Assembly: GCF_011065895.1 (NCBI RefSeq)
Contig: NZ_JAALCR010000003.1
Location: 124,001 to 188,000 of the forward strand
Source: Paludisphaera rhizosphaerae
GTDB lineage: Bacteria > Planctomycetota > Planctomycetia > Isosphaerales > Isosphaeraceae
Direction: 5' to 3'
Length of the DNA: 64,000 bases
Below the pieces are notes generated by a model. The model ran no database searches, was not told where the DNA came from, and worked only from the letters and a program-made list of their open reading frames with translations. The position numbers and the translations under genes were made by a program. Shown piece after piece: positions 44,637 to 53,845 of the stretch. Each line of letters opens with the position of its first letter. Position 1 is the first letter of the stretch.

Positions 44637-46073
44637 ATGAGACAAACTTATATTTTGATCGTCTCAACGATCGTCCTCTCGACGCCGTCGGCCCTGCACG
44701 CTCAACCGGCTGCGGACGCCGCCCACCCGAACGTGGTCGTGATCTTCTGCGACGACATGGGCTACGGCGACATCGGCCCCTTCGGCGCCAAGAAGTACGC
44801 GACGCCGAACCTCGACCGGATGGCCGCCGAGGGTGCGAAGTTTACGGATTTCTACGTGTCGAGCGCAGTCTGTTCGGCCTCGCGTTCGGCCCTGATGACG
44901 GGGTGCTACAACGAGCGCGTCGGGATTCGCGGAGCGCTCGGGCCGAAGTCTAAGCAGGGGCTGGCGCACAGCGAGACGACCATGGCCGAGATGTTCAAGT
45001 CGGCCGGATACGCGACGGGCATGGCCGGCAAGTGGCACCTGGGCTGCCGGCCCTCGCAACTGCCGATCCACCACGGATTCGACGAATACCTCGGCCTCCC
45101 CTACTCGAACGACATGTGGCCGCACCACCCCGAGCGGCCGGCGGACTATCCCAGGCTGCCGCTGATCGAGGGGGACCAGCCGCTGGACCCGGACGTCACG
45201 GCCGAGGATCAGAAGCTACTCACAACCCGTTACAGCGCCCGCGCCGTCGATTTCATCAAGAGGAACAAGGATAAGCCGTTCTTCTTCTATCTGGCCACCA
45301 ACATGCCCCACGTCCCGCTCTTCGTCCGCGACGACGACGTCGGCAAGAGCGGCGCGGGGCTCTACGGCGACGTGATCCGCGAGATCGACGACGCCGTCGG
45401 CGCGATCCTGAGCACGATCCGCGACTCGGAAATCGACGACCGGACGCTCGTCGTCTTCACCTCCGACAACGGCCCCTGGCTGAGCTACGGCGACCATGGC
45501 GGTTCCGCAGGCCCGCTCCGCGAGGGCAAGGGGACGAGCTACGAGGGAGGCATTCGCGAGCCCTTCCTCGCGCGATGGCCAGGCAAGATCCCCGCGGGTC
45601 TCGTCCAGCATCAGCCGGCGGCGACCATCGACCTACTGCCGACCTTGGCCGCGATCATCGGCGCGAAGTCGCCCACGCTGCCGATCGACGGGCTGGATAT
45701 CCGGCCGCTCCTCTTCGGCGAGCCCGGCGCTCGCAGCCCGCACGAGGCGTTCTTCTTCTACTACGCCGACGGCCAGCTCCAGTCGATGCGGTCCGGCTCG
45801 TGGAAGCTCATGTTCCCGCACACCTCGCGAACGATGAACGGCCAGGCCCCCGGTCACAGCGGCGAGCCCGGCAAGTATCGCAACCTCGCCGTCGGGCTGG
45901 AACTCTACGACCTCGACGCCGACGTCGGCGAGACCAAGAACCTGACTACCGAGAAGCCCGAGGTCGTCGCCAAGCTCCAGGCGATGGCCGACGTCATGCG
46001 CGGCAAGCTCGGCGACAAGCTGACGAATCGCACCGCCACCGAGGTCCGCCCGGCCGAGACGGCCGCCGACTGA
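44637..46073 (+). CDS. Exported sulfatase
   Basis: The protein has 478 residues. A signal peptide (YILIVSTIVLSTPSALHAQ) is followed by the arylsulfatase core: NVVVIFCDDMGYGDIGPFG, the activation motif CSASR (Cys79 to Arg83) where Cys is converted to formylglycine, GKWHLGC, and FTSDNGPW with GGSAGPLREGKGTSYEGGIREP. The metal-binding Asp pair and the activating motif are intact, so an active type I sulfatase is expected, likely acting on a sulfated polysaccharide. The ATG lies two bases after the phosphodiesterase stop, so both genes are probably one transcript. Confidence 0.93.
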   Translation: MRQTYILIVSTIVLSTPSALHAQPAADAAHPNVVVIFCDDMGYGDIGPFGAKKYATPNLDRMAAEGAKFTDFYVSSAVCSASRSALMTGCYNERVGIRGALGPKSKQGLAHSETTMAEMFKSAGYATGMAGKWHLGCRPSQLPIHHGFDEYLGLPYSNDMWPHHPERPADYPRLPLIEGDQPLDPDVTAEDQKLLTTRYSARAVDFIKRNKDKPFFFYLATNMPHVPLFVRDDDVGKSGAGLYGDVIREIDDAVGAILSTIRDSEIDDRTLVVFTSDNGPWLSYGDHGGSAGPLREGKGTSYEGGIREPFLARWPGKIPAGLVQHQPAATIDLLPTLAAIIGAKSPTLPIDGLDIRPLLFGEPGARSPHEAFFFYYADGQLQSMRSGSWKLMFPHTSRTMNGQAPGHSGEPGKYRNLAVGLELYDLDADVGETKNLTTEKPEVVAKLQAMADVMRGKLGDKLTNRTATEVRPAETAAD

Positions 46074-46157
46074 TTTTCATATCCGCACGCTTCATGACCT
46101 AATGCGTCGAAGGTTCCCGGCTTGAATCCCAGGCCGGGAACCGCTACCCTGGGGCTC

Positions 46158-46346
46158 GCTCGACAGGTGCCCCCGGCCGAGAATGCTCGGGGGGGAGAAT
46201 AGGGAAGCCGGTGAAAATCCGGCGCGGGGCCGCCGCTGTAATCGGTGAGGCTTCGGACCACAGGGCCACTATCCCCGACATTCGGGGACGGGAAGGCCGT
46301 CCGAAGCCGTCATGAGCCGAGAGCCAGAAGACCTGCCCGTCGAGAG
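46158..46346 (+). promoter_or_regulatory. Cobalamin (B12) riboswitch
   Basis: The conserved elements are in order: GAATAGGGAAGCCGGTG, AAATCCGGC, GCCGCCGCTGTAATCGG, GCCACT, GGGAAGGC, and the B12 box GAGCCAGAAGACCTGCC at about 46320-46337. Terminal bases TCGACAGGT and ACCTGCCCGTCGA can close the outer stem. It lies upstream of the DUF4465 protein gene on the same strand. Confidence 0.93.
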
Positions 46347-46745
46347 CTGCGAGGACGCCCGGCCGTCGGCGTCCGCGGCGGACGCTCGCGCGGATCGGCC
46401 GCGAGAGGTGCGCCCGGCACGGCCGCTCGCGCCCCGCCCTGCCCGTCCCGGCGGAAAGGCCCCCGAAGAATGAGCGCGTCCTAATCGTCCACACGCCCTC
46501 GCCACCAAACAGGGGTGGCATGGCCACGCTTGCCGAGGCCATCGACCGGCGCGGGACGCTCGTGGATCCGTCGCCGATCGCAGGCCCACGACGAGCGTGG
46601 GCATGGCGCCCAGTGAACCGACTCCGGTGGATGAGGGATCGTTGATCCATCCCCAATTCAGCCGACGCGACCAGTCGCGCCGGGCCGGTCGACGTGCGCG
46701 CGCACCGACCGATTCTCATCCACCTTGACGACAGGATTTGATTCG
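46347..46745 (+). promoter_or_regulatory. Long leader between B12 riboswitch and its gene
   Basis: No gene is seen in about 400 bases. A perfect seven-base hairpin (GCCCACG, five-base loop, CGTGGGC; 46584-46602) and a GGATC/GATCC pair near 46645 are candidates for the expression platform. No clear U-run terminator follows. Confidence 0.4.
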
Positions 46746-47615
46746 ATGATCTCTCGACACCTCCACATCGCCGTCTGCCTGGCCCTGGCGACTCTCGCCG
46801 TCCCTGCTCAGGCCGGTGAGATCGTCGCCGGCTTCGACGATCTGACGCTGGCCCCGAAGTCGTACAACAGGGGCCCGATGCCGAACGCGACGCTCGTCGA
46901 CGGCCCTTACGGCAAGGTCGCGGCGGGCTCGTTCACAACCGGCGGCGTCACGCTCAACAACCGTTACGACACGACGTACGGGAGCTGGGGCGGCTTCGCC
47001 TATTCAAACACGACCGACACGACGACCGCGGGCTACCTCAACCAGTTCTCGGCCTACGCCGGCGGAGGGCACTCGGGCACCAACTATGGTGTGGCCTTCG
47101 GTTACGCGAGTTCGTCGTTCAACCCGCAGACGCCACAGGATTTCGGTACGCTGCCCACCATCATCCTGCCGACCGGCGGTTCGATCGAGGGGATGTTCGT
47201 CACCAACACGACCTACGCCGCTCTCTCAATGCTTAACGGCGACTCGTTCGCCAAGAAGTTCGACACCGGCGACTGGTTCAAGCTGACGGCTTACGGCTTC
47301 ACGTCGTCTGGGTTGGAGTCCGTCGACTTCTATCTGGCCGACTACCGATCCTCCAACGCCGCCGACCACTACATCCTGGACGCCTGGGCTTACATGGATC
47401 TGTCGTCCCTGGCCGGCGCCACGCAACTCTGGTTCAACGTCTCCTCGTCGGACGTCGGCCAGTACGGGATGAACACGCCGGGCTATTTCGCCGTCGACGA
47501 CATCACCTATAGCCTCAACGCCACCGCCGTCCCCGAGCCGACGGGCCTCGTCATGGCGGCGTCGGCCGTCGCCGTCGTCGGCCTGTCTCTGCGACGGAGA
47601 CAAGCCGCGGCGTGA
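46746..47615 (+). CDS. PEP-CTERM protein with DUF4465 domain, B12-regulated
   Basis: The protein has 289 residues. The ATG at 46746 has AGGA nine bases upstream and starts a signal peptide (ISRHLHIAVCLALATLAVPAQA). The DUF4465 domain is clear: FDDLTLAPKSYNRGP, GGVTLNNRYDTTYGSWGGFAYSN, DTTTAGYLNQFSAY, VTNTTYAALSMLNGDSFAKKF and SSDVGQYGMNTPGYFAVDDI. The end VPEPTGLVMAASAVAVVGLSLRRRQ is a PEP-CTERM sorting signal with VPEP, helix and basic tail, so it should be surface-anchored. A cobalamin riboswitch lies upstream. DUF4465 proteins have been linked to B12 binding in Bacteroidetes, so a B12-capture role is likely but inferred. Confidence 0.88.
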   Translation: MISRHLHIAVCLALATLAVPAQAGEIVAGFDDLTLAPKSYNRGPMPNATLVDGPYGKVAAGSFTTGGVTLNNRYDTTYGSWGGFAYSNTTDTTTAGYLNQFSAYAGGGHSGTNYGVAFGYASSSFNPQTPQDFGTLPTIILPTGGSIEGMFVTNTTYAALSMLNGDSFAKKFDTGDWFKLTAYGFTSSGLESVDFYLADYRSSNAADHYILDAWAYMDLSSLAGATQLWFNVSSSDVGQYGMNTPGYFAVDDITYSLNATAVPEPTGLVMAASAVAVVGLSLRRRQAAA

Positions 47616-47953
47616 GGTCCCCTCGCCAGTACCCTCTGCGCTGACGCTCCACCTCGTTCGGCGGCCACGAAGAACTCCCTCCACCAGCGAAGTAGTTCAT
47701 CGTGGCCGCCGCTCTGTGCGCCGCGAAAACCGGACGCCCGCGAACAAAATTCCCATTCCGGAACCACATTATTGATTGAGAGGAGCCTCGACGCCTGCCG
47801 TTGCATTACAAGGAACAAGTCGTGAACGACGCCTTCGAAAAATCGCCGAACGAAGCCGCCGTACAGAGCCGTTTTCGACGGGCAAAATCAATCCGTGAAA
47901 CGACTTGCCGCCGATGGGTTCAAGTGCAGGCCGGCGAGATCGAAGCCAACGGC
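47616..47953. other. Intergenic region between the DUF4465 gene and asnB
   Basis: No gene is recognised. It holds the second copy of the 24-base sequence shared with 16252-16275 (here 47838-47861). Confidence 0.4.
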
Positions 47954-49906
47954 TCAAACCCTGGCCGTGATGGGAGGCGACCACTCGGGGAGGTCGCAGA
48001 GTCCGCCGCCGCAGAAGAGGTGGTGCCACAATTGAGTCGTGACGACGCACGTCAGGCCGACGTCGTAGGTGAAGCGCGGAATGGTTATGCGGGGCGTGCG
48101 GACCTGGCGGGCCCGCTGGATCCGGACGGCCTCGGGGTCGAAGTAACCGGTCTTCGCCAGCGATTCCGGGCTGAGCAACTGGTCCACCCACGACGGCCGG
48201 TGAGGGCCCAGGAACGTCCCGGACATGCTGGTGCGGAACATCGTCTTGGGGCGGTTGGCGATCTTCGCCGGGAGGATCCGCTCCGCAACGCGCCGGAGGA
48301 GCCACTTCTCGGTCATGCCGTGGAGCTTGTACTCAGGGGCGATCCGGGTCGCGAACGAGACCACGTCGTCGTCGAGGAACGGGTAACGGGCCTCGACCGA
48401 CGAGTTCATGGCGATGCGATCCCCCTTGGAGATCATCAACAAGCCCGCGAGCATCACCTTATAGCCGACGTACAGCGACTGATTCAGGGGCGCCCAGCGC
48501 GACATCCGCTCATTGGGGACGTCCAGGTCGGCGTAGGGGTCGTGCTCGCTGAGATCCGCCCGCATCGCCGACGAGTAGAGCATCGGCTTGCACTGGGAGA
48601 TCATCTCGTACATATCCTGCTGCGCCGTGCGGACCCCGTGGATGGCCCCCTCGGGAGGCACGGAAAAGCGGCGGCCGCTGATCGTCCGTCCGGCCAGATT
48701 GCGGGCGATCCGGGGCAGCGTCCGACCGACGACCTTGTAAGCGGCGTCGCGAACCTTCTGGGTCTTGTACCAGACGTATCCCGCGAGCGCCTCATCGGCG
48801 CCCTCGCCGGTGAGCGTCACCTTGTAGCCCTGGCCGTGGACCGTCTCCGCCAGCCGCAGGAGCGCAGCGCACGAGGTGTCGACGATCGGCCCCTCGGCCG
48901 CCATGACCAGTTCCGGGAAGGCGTCGGCGACCTTGGCGCGATCCATGACCACCGTGGTCAGCGGCGAGCCGAGAGTCTCGGCGGCCTCCGTCGAGTGGGC
49001 CCGTTCATCGGGTCCGGCGCGGTCCAGGCCGATCGTGAAAGCCGGGATCGGCTCCTGCCGCAGCCGCGAGCAGAGTCCCAGGACGACCGTCGAATCGAGG
49101 CCGCCGCTGATGTAGGTGACGACCGGGACGTCGCTGCGGAGCCGACGCTCGACGGCCGTCTCCAGCCGGTGCTGCAACTCGTCGACGAGCGGCGTCGGGT
49201 CGGAGAGCCGGGTCTCGTCGCCGGCGTCGGGGAAGTCAAAGTCCCAGTAGACCCGCTTCTCGATGCGGTCGCCCTGAACCCTCAGAAAGTTCCCCGGCGG
49301 GATCGACGTCACGCCCTTGAAAAAGGTCCGCGACGTCCCCGAGCAGAAGAACGTGAAGAGGTGGTCGATCCCCCGAACGTCAGCCTCGGCGCGGATCAGG
49401 CCGGAGGCGAGGATCGCCTTGATCTCCGATCCCCACAGGAGCCAGCCGTCGGCCTGGGCGTAATAGAGCGGGCAGATGCCGATGCGGTCCCGGCCGAGGA
49501 TCAAGGTGCGATTGCGACGGTCCCAGAGCGAGACGGCGAACTGCCCCCGCGCCTCTTCGAACATCGCCTCGCCACGATCCTCGTACAGGTGGACCCACGC
49601 CTCGGTGTCGCAGCGCGTCGCCAGGGTGTGGCCGCGGTCAAGGAGCTTCTGACGCAGCTCGGGATACTCGAACAGCTCACCGTTGAAGGCGACCCAGATC
49701 GAGCCGTCCTCGTTCGACAGCGGCTGACGGCCGCCGGCCAGGTCGATGATCGACAGCCGGCGCGCGCCCAGGGCGACGCCGGGCTCGATGTGGATCTGCT
49801 CGTCGTCGGGGCCGCGGTGGGCGATGGCGGCGGTCATGGCCAGGAGTCGGGCCGCGGGAAACTCTCTCTGGCCGGTCAGGTCGTAGGCTCCGGCGATGCC
49901 GCACAT
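47954..49906 (-). CDS. asnB: Asparagine synthetase (glutamine-hydrolysing)
   Basis: The protein has 650 residues. It begins MCGIAGAYDL with the catalytic Cys2, and AHRGPDD and VAFNGELFEY complete the glutaminase domain. The synthetase domain has the ATP PP-loop SGGLDST (267-273), LTGEGADEALAGY, and ISKGDRIAMNSSVEARYPFLDD. Such enzymes convert Asp to Asn, but many planctomycete copies act on exported sugars or peptides; the context with a nitrilase does not settle this. Downstream of a possible small gene and a nitrilase on the same strand. Confidence 0.93.
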   Translation of the reverse strand: MCGIAGAYDLTGQREFPAARLLAMTAAIAHRGPDDEQIHIEPGVALGARRLSIIDLAGGRQPLSNEDGSIWVAFNGELFEYPELRQKLLDRGHTLATRCDTEAWVHLYEDRGEAMFEEARGQFAVSLWDRRNRTLILGRDRIGICPLYYAQADGWLLWGSEIKAILASGLIRAEADVRGIDHLFTFFCSGTSRTFFKGVTSIPPGNFLRVQGDRIEKRVYWDFDFPDAGDETRLSDPTPLVDELQHRLETAVERRLRSDVPVVTYISGGLDSTVVLGLCSRLRQEPIPAFTIGLDRAGPDERAHSTEAAETLGSPLTTVVMDRAKVADAFPELVMAAEGPIVDTSCAALLRLAETVHGQGYKVTLTGEGADEALAGYVWYKTQKVRDAAYKVVGRTLPRIARNLAGRTISGRRFSVPPEGAIHGVRTAQQDMYEMISQCKPMLYSSAMRADLSEHDPYADLDVPNERMSRWAPLNQSLYVGYKVMLAGLLMISKGDRIAMNSSVEARYPFLDDDVVSFATRIAPEYKLHGMTEKWLLRRVAERILPAKIANRPKTMFRTSMSGTFLGPHRPSWVDQLLSPESLAKTGYFDPEAVRIQRARQVRTPRITIPRFTYDVGLTCVVTTQLWHHLFCGGGLCDLPEWSPPITARV

Positions 49907-49999
49907 GGGATGTACCTCAAGGTGGGGAGCTTCGCGGCCGCGCGAACGCGGGATCGGCCCAGCGCTCGGCGTCGAGGGGCGGGCGGACTGTCGTCGGGC

Positions 50000-50170
50000 T
50001 CACTCGGCGTGGAGCGAATCCAGGAGCGGCGCGGGCAGCGTGGGGTTCACGAAGGCCATGTCGCGGCGACGGTACGCCTTGCGATAGGCCATCCCCCCCA
50101 TGATACCGATCAGGAAGGTTCCGAGGCGAAAGACGCCGCCGCGCGGGCCGAGGGGGACGTAAAATGCCAC
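50000..50170 (-). CDS. Possible small gene overlapping the nitrilase 3' end
   Basis: A GTG at 50170, with AGGA about eight bases upstream, opens a 56-residue frame (MAFYVPLGPRGGVFRLGTFL...) that ends at 50000. Codons past the nitrilase stop have high third-position GC, typical of real genes here. It could instead be the true C-terminus of the nitrilase after a frameshift. Confidence 0.4.
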   Translation of the reverse strand: MAFYVPLGPRGGVFRLGTFLIGIMGGMAYRKAYRRRDMAFVNPTLPAPLLDSLHAE

Positions 50171-50970
50171 GACTTCAATCCTCGCTTCGGATGGATGGTG
50201 ACAGAGGAAATCAGGAGGTCCGGAGCGAGGCCGGCACGGAGCGGAGCCCCGTGAAGCCCGTCGCAAATGCTGCTGCGGCCGGCGAACCGGTCGTGGATCG
50301 TCGTGTGCAGGAGCGGAATCCGCGTCTGGGTCTCGCCGCACTGGTTGGCGAAAACCACCGGCACGCCCAGATCCTGCGCGACCTGCGCGGGGATGTCGCT
50401 GCACAGCGGGCCGACGTGCCCCAGCAGCCAGTGGCGACGGCCGCTCGCACGATCCGCGAACTCCGGCCAGGCGGCCGAAACCACCGCGAGGTCGATGTTG
50501 TCGCGGTAGCCCTTCCAGACCCGGCGGTAGATCATGTCCGCACAGACGGCGAAGCCGACGCGGCCCCAGGGGGTCGTGACGACCAGGGGCTTCGATCCGG
50601 GGTGGAACCGGAAACGTTCCCAGAAGACGAGGTTCCGTTTGCGGTAGACGTGCAGCTCGCCGTCCGGCGTGCAGAACGCGAGCGAGTCATACAGGTGTCG
50701 ACCTTCGCGCTCGACGTAGCCGGCGGCGATGTGCATCTTCCACTGGCGGGCCCGACGAAGGAGGTACAAGAGCGTCGGCCCCTCGGGGGTCTCGCTGTAC
50801 GGCCCGAAGTCGGGGCAGAGACTGTAGCCCGTATTGAACAGCTCGGGCAGGACGACCAGCTCGGCGCCGGCGTCGCGCGCCTGGCGGAGCAGCCCGTCGG
50901 CGCGCTGGAGGTTCGCCGAGAGGTCCAGCAGGTCGCTCGGCATCTGTACGGCGGCGGCCGTCAATTTCAC
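50110..50970 (-). CDS. Carbon-nitrogen hydrolase (nitrilase superfamily)
   Basis: The GTG at 50970 is chosen, with GGGAGTGGA upstream and the family-like start KLTAAAVQMPSD; ATG at 51027 would add 19 residues. The product has 286 residues. The Glu-Lys-Cys triad is seen in VVLPELFNTGY, HVYRKRNLVFWERF and VGFAVCADMIYRR. It hydrolyses an amide or nitrile; the substrate is unknown. Its 3' end overlaps a possible small gene in another frame (50000-50170), so its true C-terminus is uncertain. Same strand as asnB downstream. Confidence 0.82.
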   Translation of the reverse strand: MKLTAAAVQMPSDLLDLSANLQRADGLLRQARDAGAELVVLPELFNTGYSLCPDFGPYSETPEGPTLLYLLRRARQWKMHIAAGYVEREGRHLYDSLAFCTPDGELHVYRKRNLVFWERFRFHPGSKPLVVTTPWGRVGFAVCADMIYRRVWKGYRDNIDLAVVSAAWPEFADRASGRRHWLLGHVGPLCSDIPAQVAQDLGVPVVFANQCGETQTRIPLLHTTIHDRFAGRSSICDGLHGAPLRAGLAPDLLISSVTIHPKRGLKSWHFTSPSARAAASFASEPS

Positions 50971-51078
50971 GTCAGTCCACTCCCACATCCCTGGGGACGG
51001 CGACTGCGGGCCGACGACCCGCCGCATCTTCCTGATCGGATTCGGGGCGTCGGCGACTTGAGTTCGATAGGTCTTGGA

Positions 51079-51546
51079 TCAATCAAAGCCCAGCCAGGCG
51101 AGAATCCCGCGACGCCTCGGTTTGGGCGGTGCCTGAGCCTCGGCCCTCAGGCTCTCAGCGCGTTCGAGGACATCGTTGGCGCCGGGCGATCGGGCTGGCT
51201 GAAGGTCGTAAGTGAACTCGCGCTCGTCCCGCAGCGTGAACGGGACGACGTTCTCACTGAAGAACTCGGTGAGCAGGTTGTCCCACCAGGGCGCCGCGAC
51301 CGGCTGGACGACGGTCTTGGTCTCGAACCCGTCCTTGATCAGCGTGATCTCGCGATCGCCGTAGAAAACGAACGACTTCGAGACGGGCGTCGGCCCGATC
51401 TCCTCATCGTTGACGATCACCTGCGCGCCGGGGGGGTCGGAGCGGATCGTGTACCGCCGGATCACGCAGCCGGTTTCCATGCTCAGGCAGCCGGCCGCCA
51501 GGGCCAGCGCCGCGGCAGTGCGGACGACCTTCGGAGATCTCACCAT
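51079..51546 (-). CDS. PEGA-domain lipoprotein
   Basis: The ATG at 51546 has GGGAG about nine bases upstream; the ATG at 51561 is the alternative. The product has 155 residues. The leader ends in a likely lipobox (LSMETGC or the earlier ALAAGC), giving a membrane-anchored lipoprotein. The PEGA pattern is clear: YTIRSDPPGAQVIVNDEEIGPTPVSKSFVFYGDREITLIKDGFET. PEGA domains occur in surface proteins, with unknown binding partners. A basic, hydrophobic tail RRRGILAWLGFD ends it. Probably in one unit with the nitrilase gene. Confidence 0.82.
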   Translation of the reverse strand: MVRSPKVVRTAAALALAAGCLSMETGCVIRRYTIRSDPPGAQVIVNDEEIGPTPVSKSFVFYGDREITLIKDGFETKTVVQPVAAPWWDNLLTEFFSENVVPFTLRDEREFTYDLQPARSPGANDVLERAESLRAEAQAPPKPRRRGILAWLGFD

Positions 51547-51699
51547 CCTTGGCTCTCCCATCTCGTCGGCCCGTTCCGGACCGTTTCGAGGCGGACCCGC
51601 CGGGACGCATCGGCGCTCCGGAGGGTCATAGCGGCCGGGATTCTAACCTTGACGCCAAGGACCGACAAGGCGGCTTGCGGCAGCTTTCCGACGGCTCGG

Positions 51700-52143
51700 T
51701 CACGCTTCGACCGGCAGCTTCAGGTGCAGCAGGGGGAACGGGTTCCCCTGACCGTCCCGCGCCGACCGCCCCACCTGGCGGAAGCCCAGCTTCAAATAGA
51801 AGCCGACGGCCTGCGGGTTCTGCTCGTTGACGTCGACCTCGTCGCACCCCAACCGATCGACGGCATGCTCGATCAGCATCCGGCCGAAGCCCTTCCCGCG
51901 CATCTCCGGGGCGACGAACAGCATCTCGATCCGATTCTCATGCGTCCCCAGGAAGCCGACCAACTCTCCGGAGTCGTCGCAAACGCCCGCCAGATCGACG
52001 GCGTCGAGATACCCGTTCAGGATCAGCGGCTTCATTACCTGGAGATCGGCCTCGGTCAGGAAGTCGTGAGTGGCGCGAACGGAGGCCTCCCAGATTTCCA
52101 CGAGGCGCAGGTAATCAGCCCTGGCGATGGGGACGATGGTCAT
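51700..52143 (-). CDS. GNAT family acetyltransferase
   Basis: The protein has 147 residues, the usual length. The acetyl-CoA site is shown by IEMLFVAPEMRGKGFGRMLIEHAV and the family ending NEQNPQAVGFYLKLGFRQVGRS. The early ADYLRLVEIWEASVRATHDFLTEADL is like YjaB/YjdJ-type members. The acceptor substrate is unknown. It is divergent from the pepA gene, with 194 bases between them. Confidence 0.88.
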   Translation of the reverse strand: MTIVPIARADYLRLVEIWEASVRATHDFLTEADLQVMKPLILNGYLDAVDLAGVCDDSGELVGFLGTHENRIEMLFVAPEMRGKGFGRMLIEHAVDRLGCDEVDVNEQNPQAVGFYLKLGFRQVGRSARDGQGNPFPLLHLKLPVEA

Positions 52144-52337
52144 GGCGGCACCCGGATCGTCGATGCGTTCGCAACGCGGCTACGAACTCCGATGATGCCC
52201 GCGCGGCCCGTCCAGAGCGAGGGGAAACGCCTTGGCGCGTTCGGAGACCCCTGCGATCATCGGGGTCCGGTCGCCGATTACAACGTCGCGGGACCGGCCC
52301 CCAACCCTTGTCATTTGTAAGGATCGAGCCCGCCATT

Positions 52338-53825
52338 ATGACGATCAGGATCATCCGTCAGCCGCTGACGACCGTAGACGCGCCCTGGGTCGTCACGCCG
52401 ATCTTCGACAAGGAAGGCGGAATCGCCTCGGACCTGCGGGGGACTTCGATCGAGCCGCTCGCGACGCGCCTGCTGGACGAGAAGGAGATCAAAGGATCGG
52501 TTGGCGAGACCGTCACGCTCTACGCGCCGGCGGGGTTCCTCGCGCCCTCGCTGCTGCTGGCCGGGCTAGGGTCGAAGGCCAAGATCGACGCCCGCGGAGC
52601 TTATGCTGCGGGGGTCGCGATGGCGAAGCGACTGGCGGGAAAGCCGCGGGACCGCGTCGTCGTCAGTCTGGCGGCCGTCCTGGAGATTGGCGGCCCGACG
52701 CTCGTCTCCTCGCTGGTCGAGGGAATCATGGTCGGCATGCAGAGCCCAGGGCTGCATAAGGCTGAACCGAACCGCCACGCCTTCCCGCTCGACCTGATCG
52801 TCCCTGAGGGGACAACCGACGCGACGGTCGCCGAGCTGGAACAGATCGCCGCGCGGGGAGAGGTCGTCGGCCAGGCGGTCAACATGGCGCGGATGCTCGC
52901 GAACACGCCGCCGGGAGAGAAGCCGCCCGTCGTTCTGGCCGAGGTCATCCGCAAGGCGGCGGCCGACCAGGGGATCGACGTCCACGTCTGGAACGCGGCG
53001 AAGATCCGCGAGGAGAAGTTCGGCGGCCTGCTGGCCGTGGCTGCGGGCTCCGACGAGCCGCCGGCCTTCGTCACGCTCGACTACCTTAAAGGCGGAGACG
53101 CCCCCGTCCTGGCCCTCGTCGGCAAGGGTGTGACGTTCGACTCGGGGGGCCTCAGCCTCAAGCCGAGCGCCTCCATGGAGGACATGAAGTCCGACATGAC
53201 CGGCGCGGCGGTCGTGGCGGCGACCATCCTGGCCGTCGCCCGCCTCAAGCTGCCGGTGAACGTCAAGGGCTACCTCGCTCTGACCGAGAACATGACCGGC
53301 GGCCGCGCCATGAAGCTCGGCGACGTCCTCAAGATGCGTAACGGCAAGACCGTGGAAGTCCTCAACACCGACGCCGAGGGCCGCCTCATCCTGGCCGACG
53401 CCCTGAGCTACGCGGCCGAGTCCAAGCCGGCGCGGATGCTCGACCTGGCCACCCTGACGGGTGCCTGCATCGTCGGCCTGGGAACGAAGATCGCCGGATT
53501 GTTCAGCAACGACGAGCCCTTCGCCGGCGAGATCGCCGACGCGAGCAAGACGGCCGGCGAGCGCATTTGGCCGCTTCCTCTGGACGACGACTTCAAGGAC
53601 GCCCTCAAGAGCAGCGTGGCCGACATGAAGAACGTCGGCGGCAAGTGGGGCGGGGCGATCACCGCCGCCAAGTTCCTGGAGGAGTTCACCGCCGGCATTC
53701 CCTGGGTCCACCTGGACATCGCCGGCCCCAGTTGGAGCGATAACGAGGCCTCGACGCGCGACGTCGGGGGCACGGGCTGCTTCGTCCGCACCCTGGTTGC
53801 TTACCTGGAGAAAGCGGCGAGTTGA
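52338..53825 (+). CDS. pepA: Leucyl aminopeptidase (M17)
   Basis: The ATG at 52338 is chosen; the TTG at 52308 adds ten residues. The product has 495 residues, a normal length. The M17 signature NTDAEGRLILADAL carries the metal-binding Asp and Glu and the catalytic Arg. LVGKGVTFDSGGLSLKPSASMEDMKSDMTGAAVV includes the other metal ligands and catalytic Lys. A cytoplasmic hexameric enzyme that removes N-terminal residues from peptides. Converges on the gene at 53846. Confidence 0.95.
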   Translation: MTIRIIRQPLTTVDAPWVVTPIFDKEGGIASDLRGTSIEPLATRLLDEKEIKGSVGETVTLYAPAGFLAPSLLLAGLGSKAKIDARGAYAAGVAMAKRLAGKPRDRVVVSLAAVLEIGGPTLVSSLVEGIMVGMQSPGLHKAEPNRHAFPLDLIVPEGTTDATVAELEQIAARGEVVGQAVNMARMLANTPPGEKPPVVLAEVIRKAAADQGIDVHVWNAAKIREEKFGGLLAVAAGSDEPPAFVTLDYLKGGDAPVLALVGKGVTFDSGGLSLKPSASMEDMKSDMTGAAVVAATILAVARLKLPVNVKGYLALTENMTGGRAMKLGDVLKMRNGKTVEVLNTDAEGRLILADALSYAAESKPARMLDLATLTGACIVGLGTKIAGLFSNDEPFAGEIADASKTAGERIWPLPLDDDFKDALKSSVADMKNVGGKWGGAITAAKFLEEFTAGIPWVHLDIAGPSWSDNEASTRDVGGTGCFVRTLVAYLEKAAS

Positions 53826-53845
53826 GAGAAGGCGGAAAGACCGGC

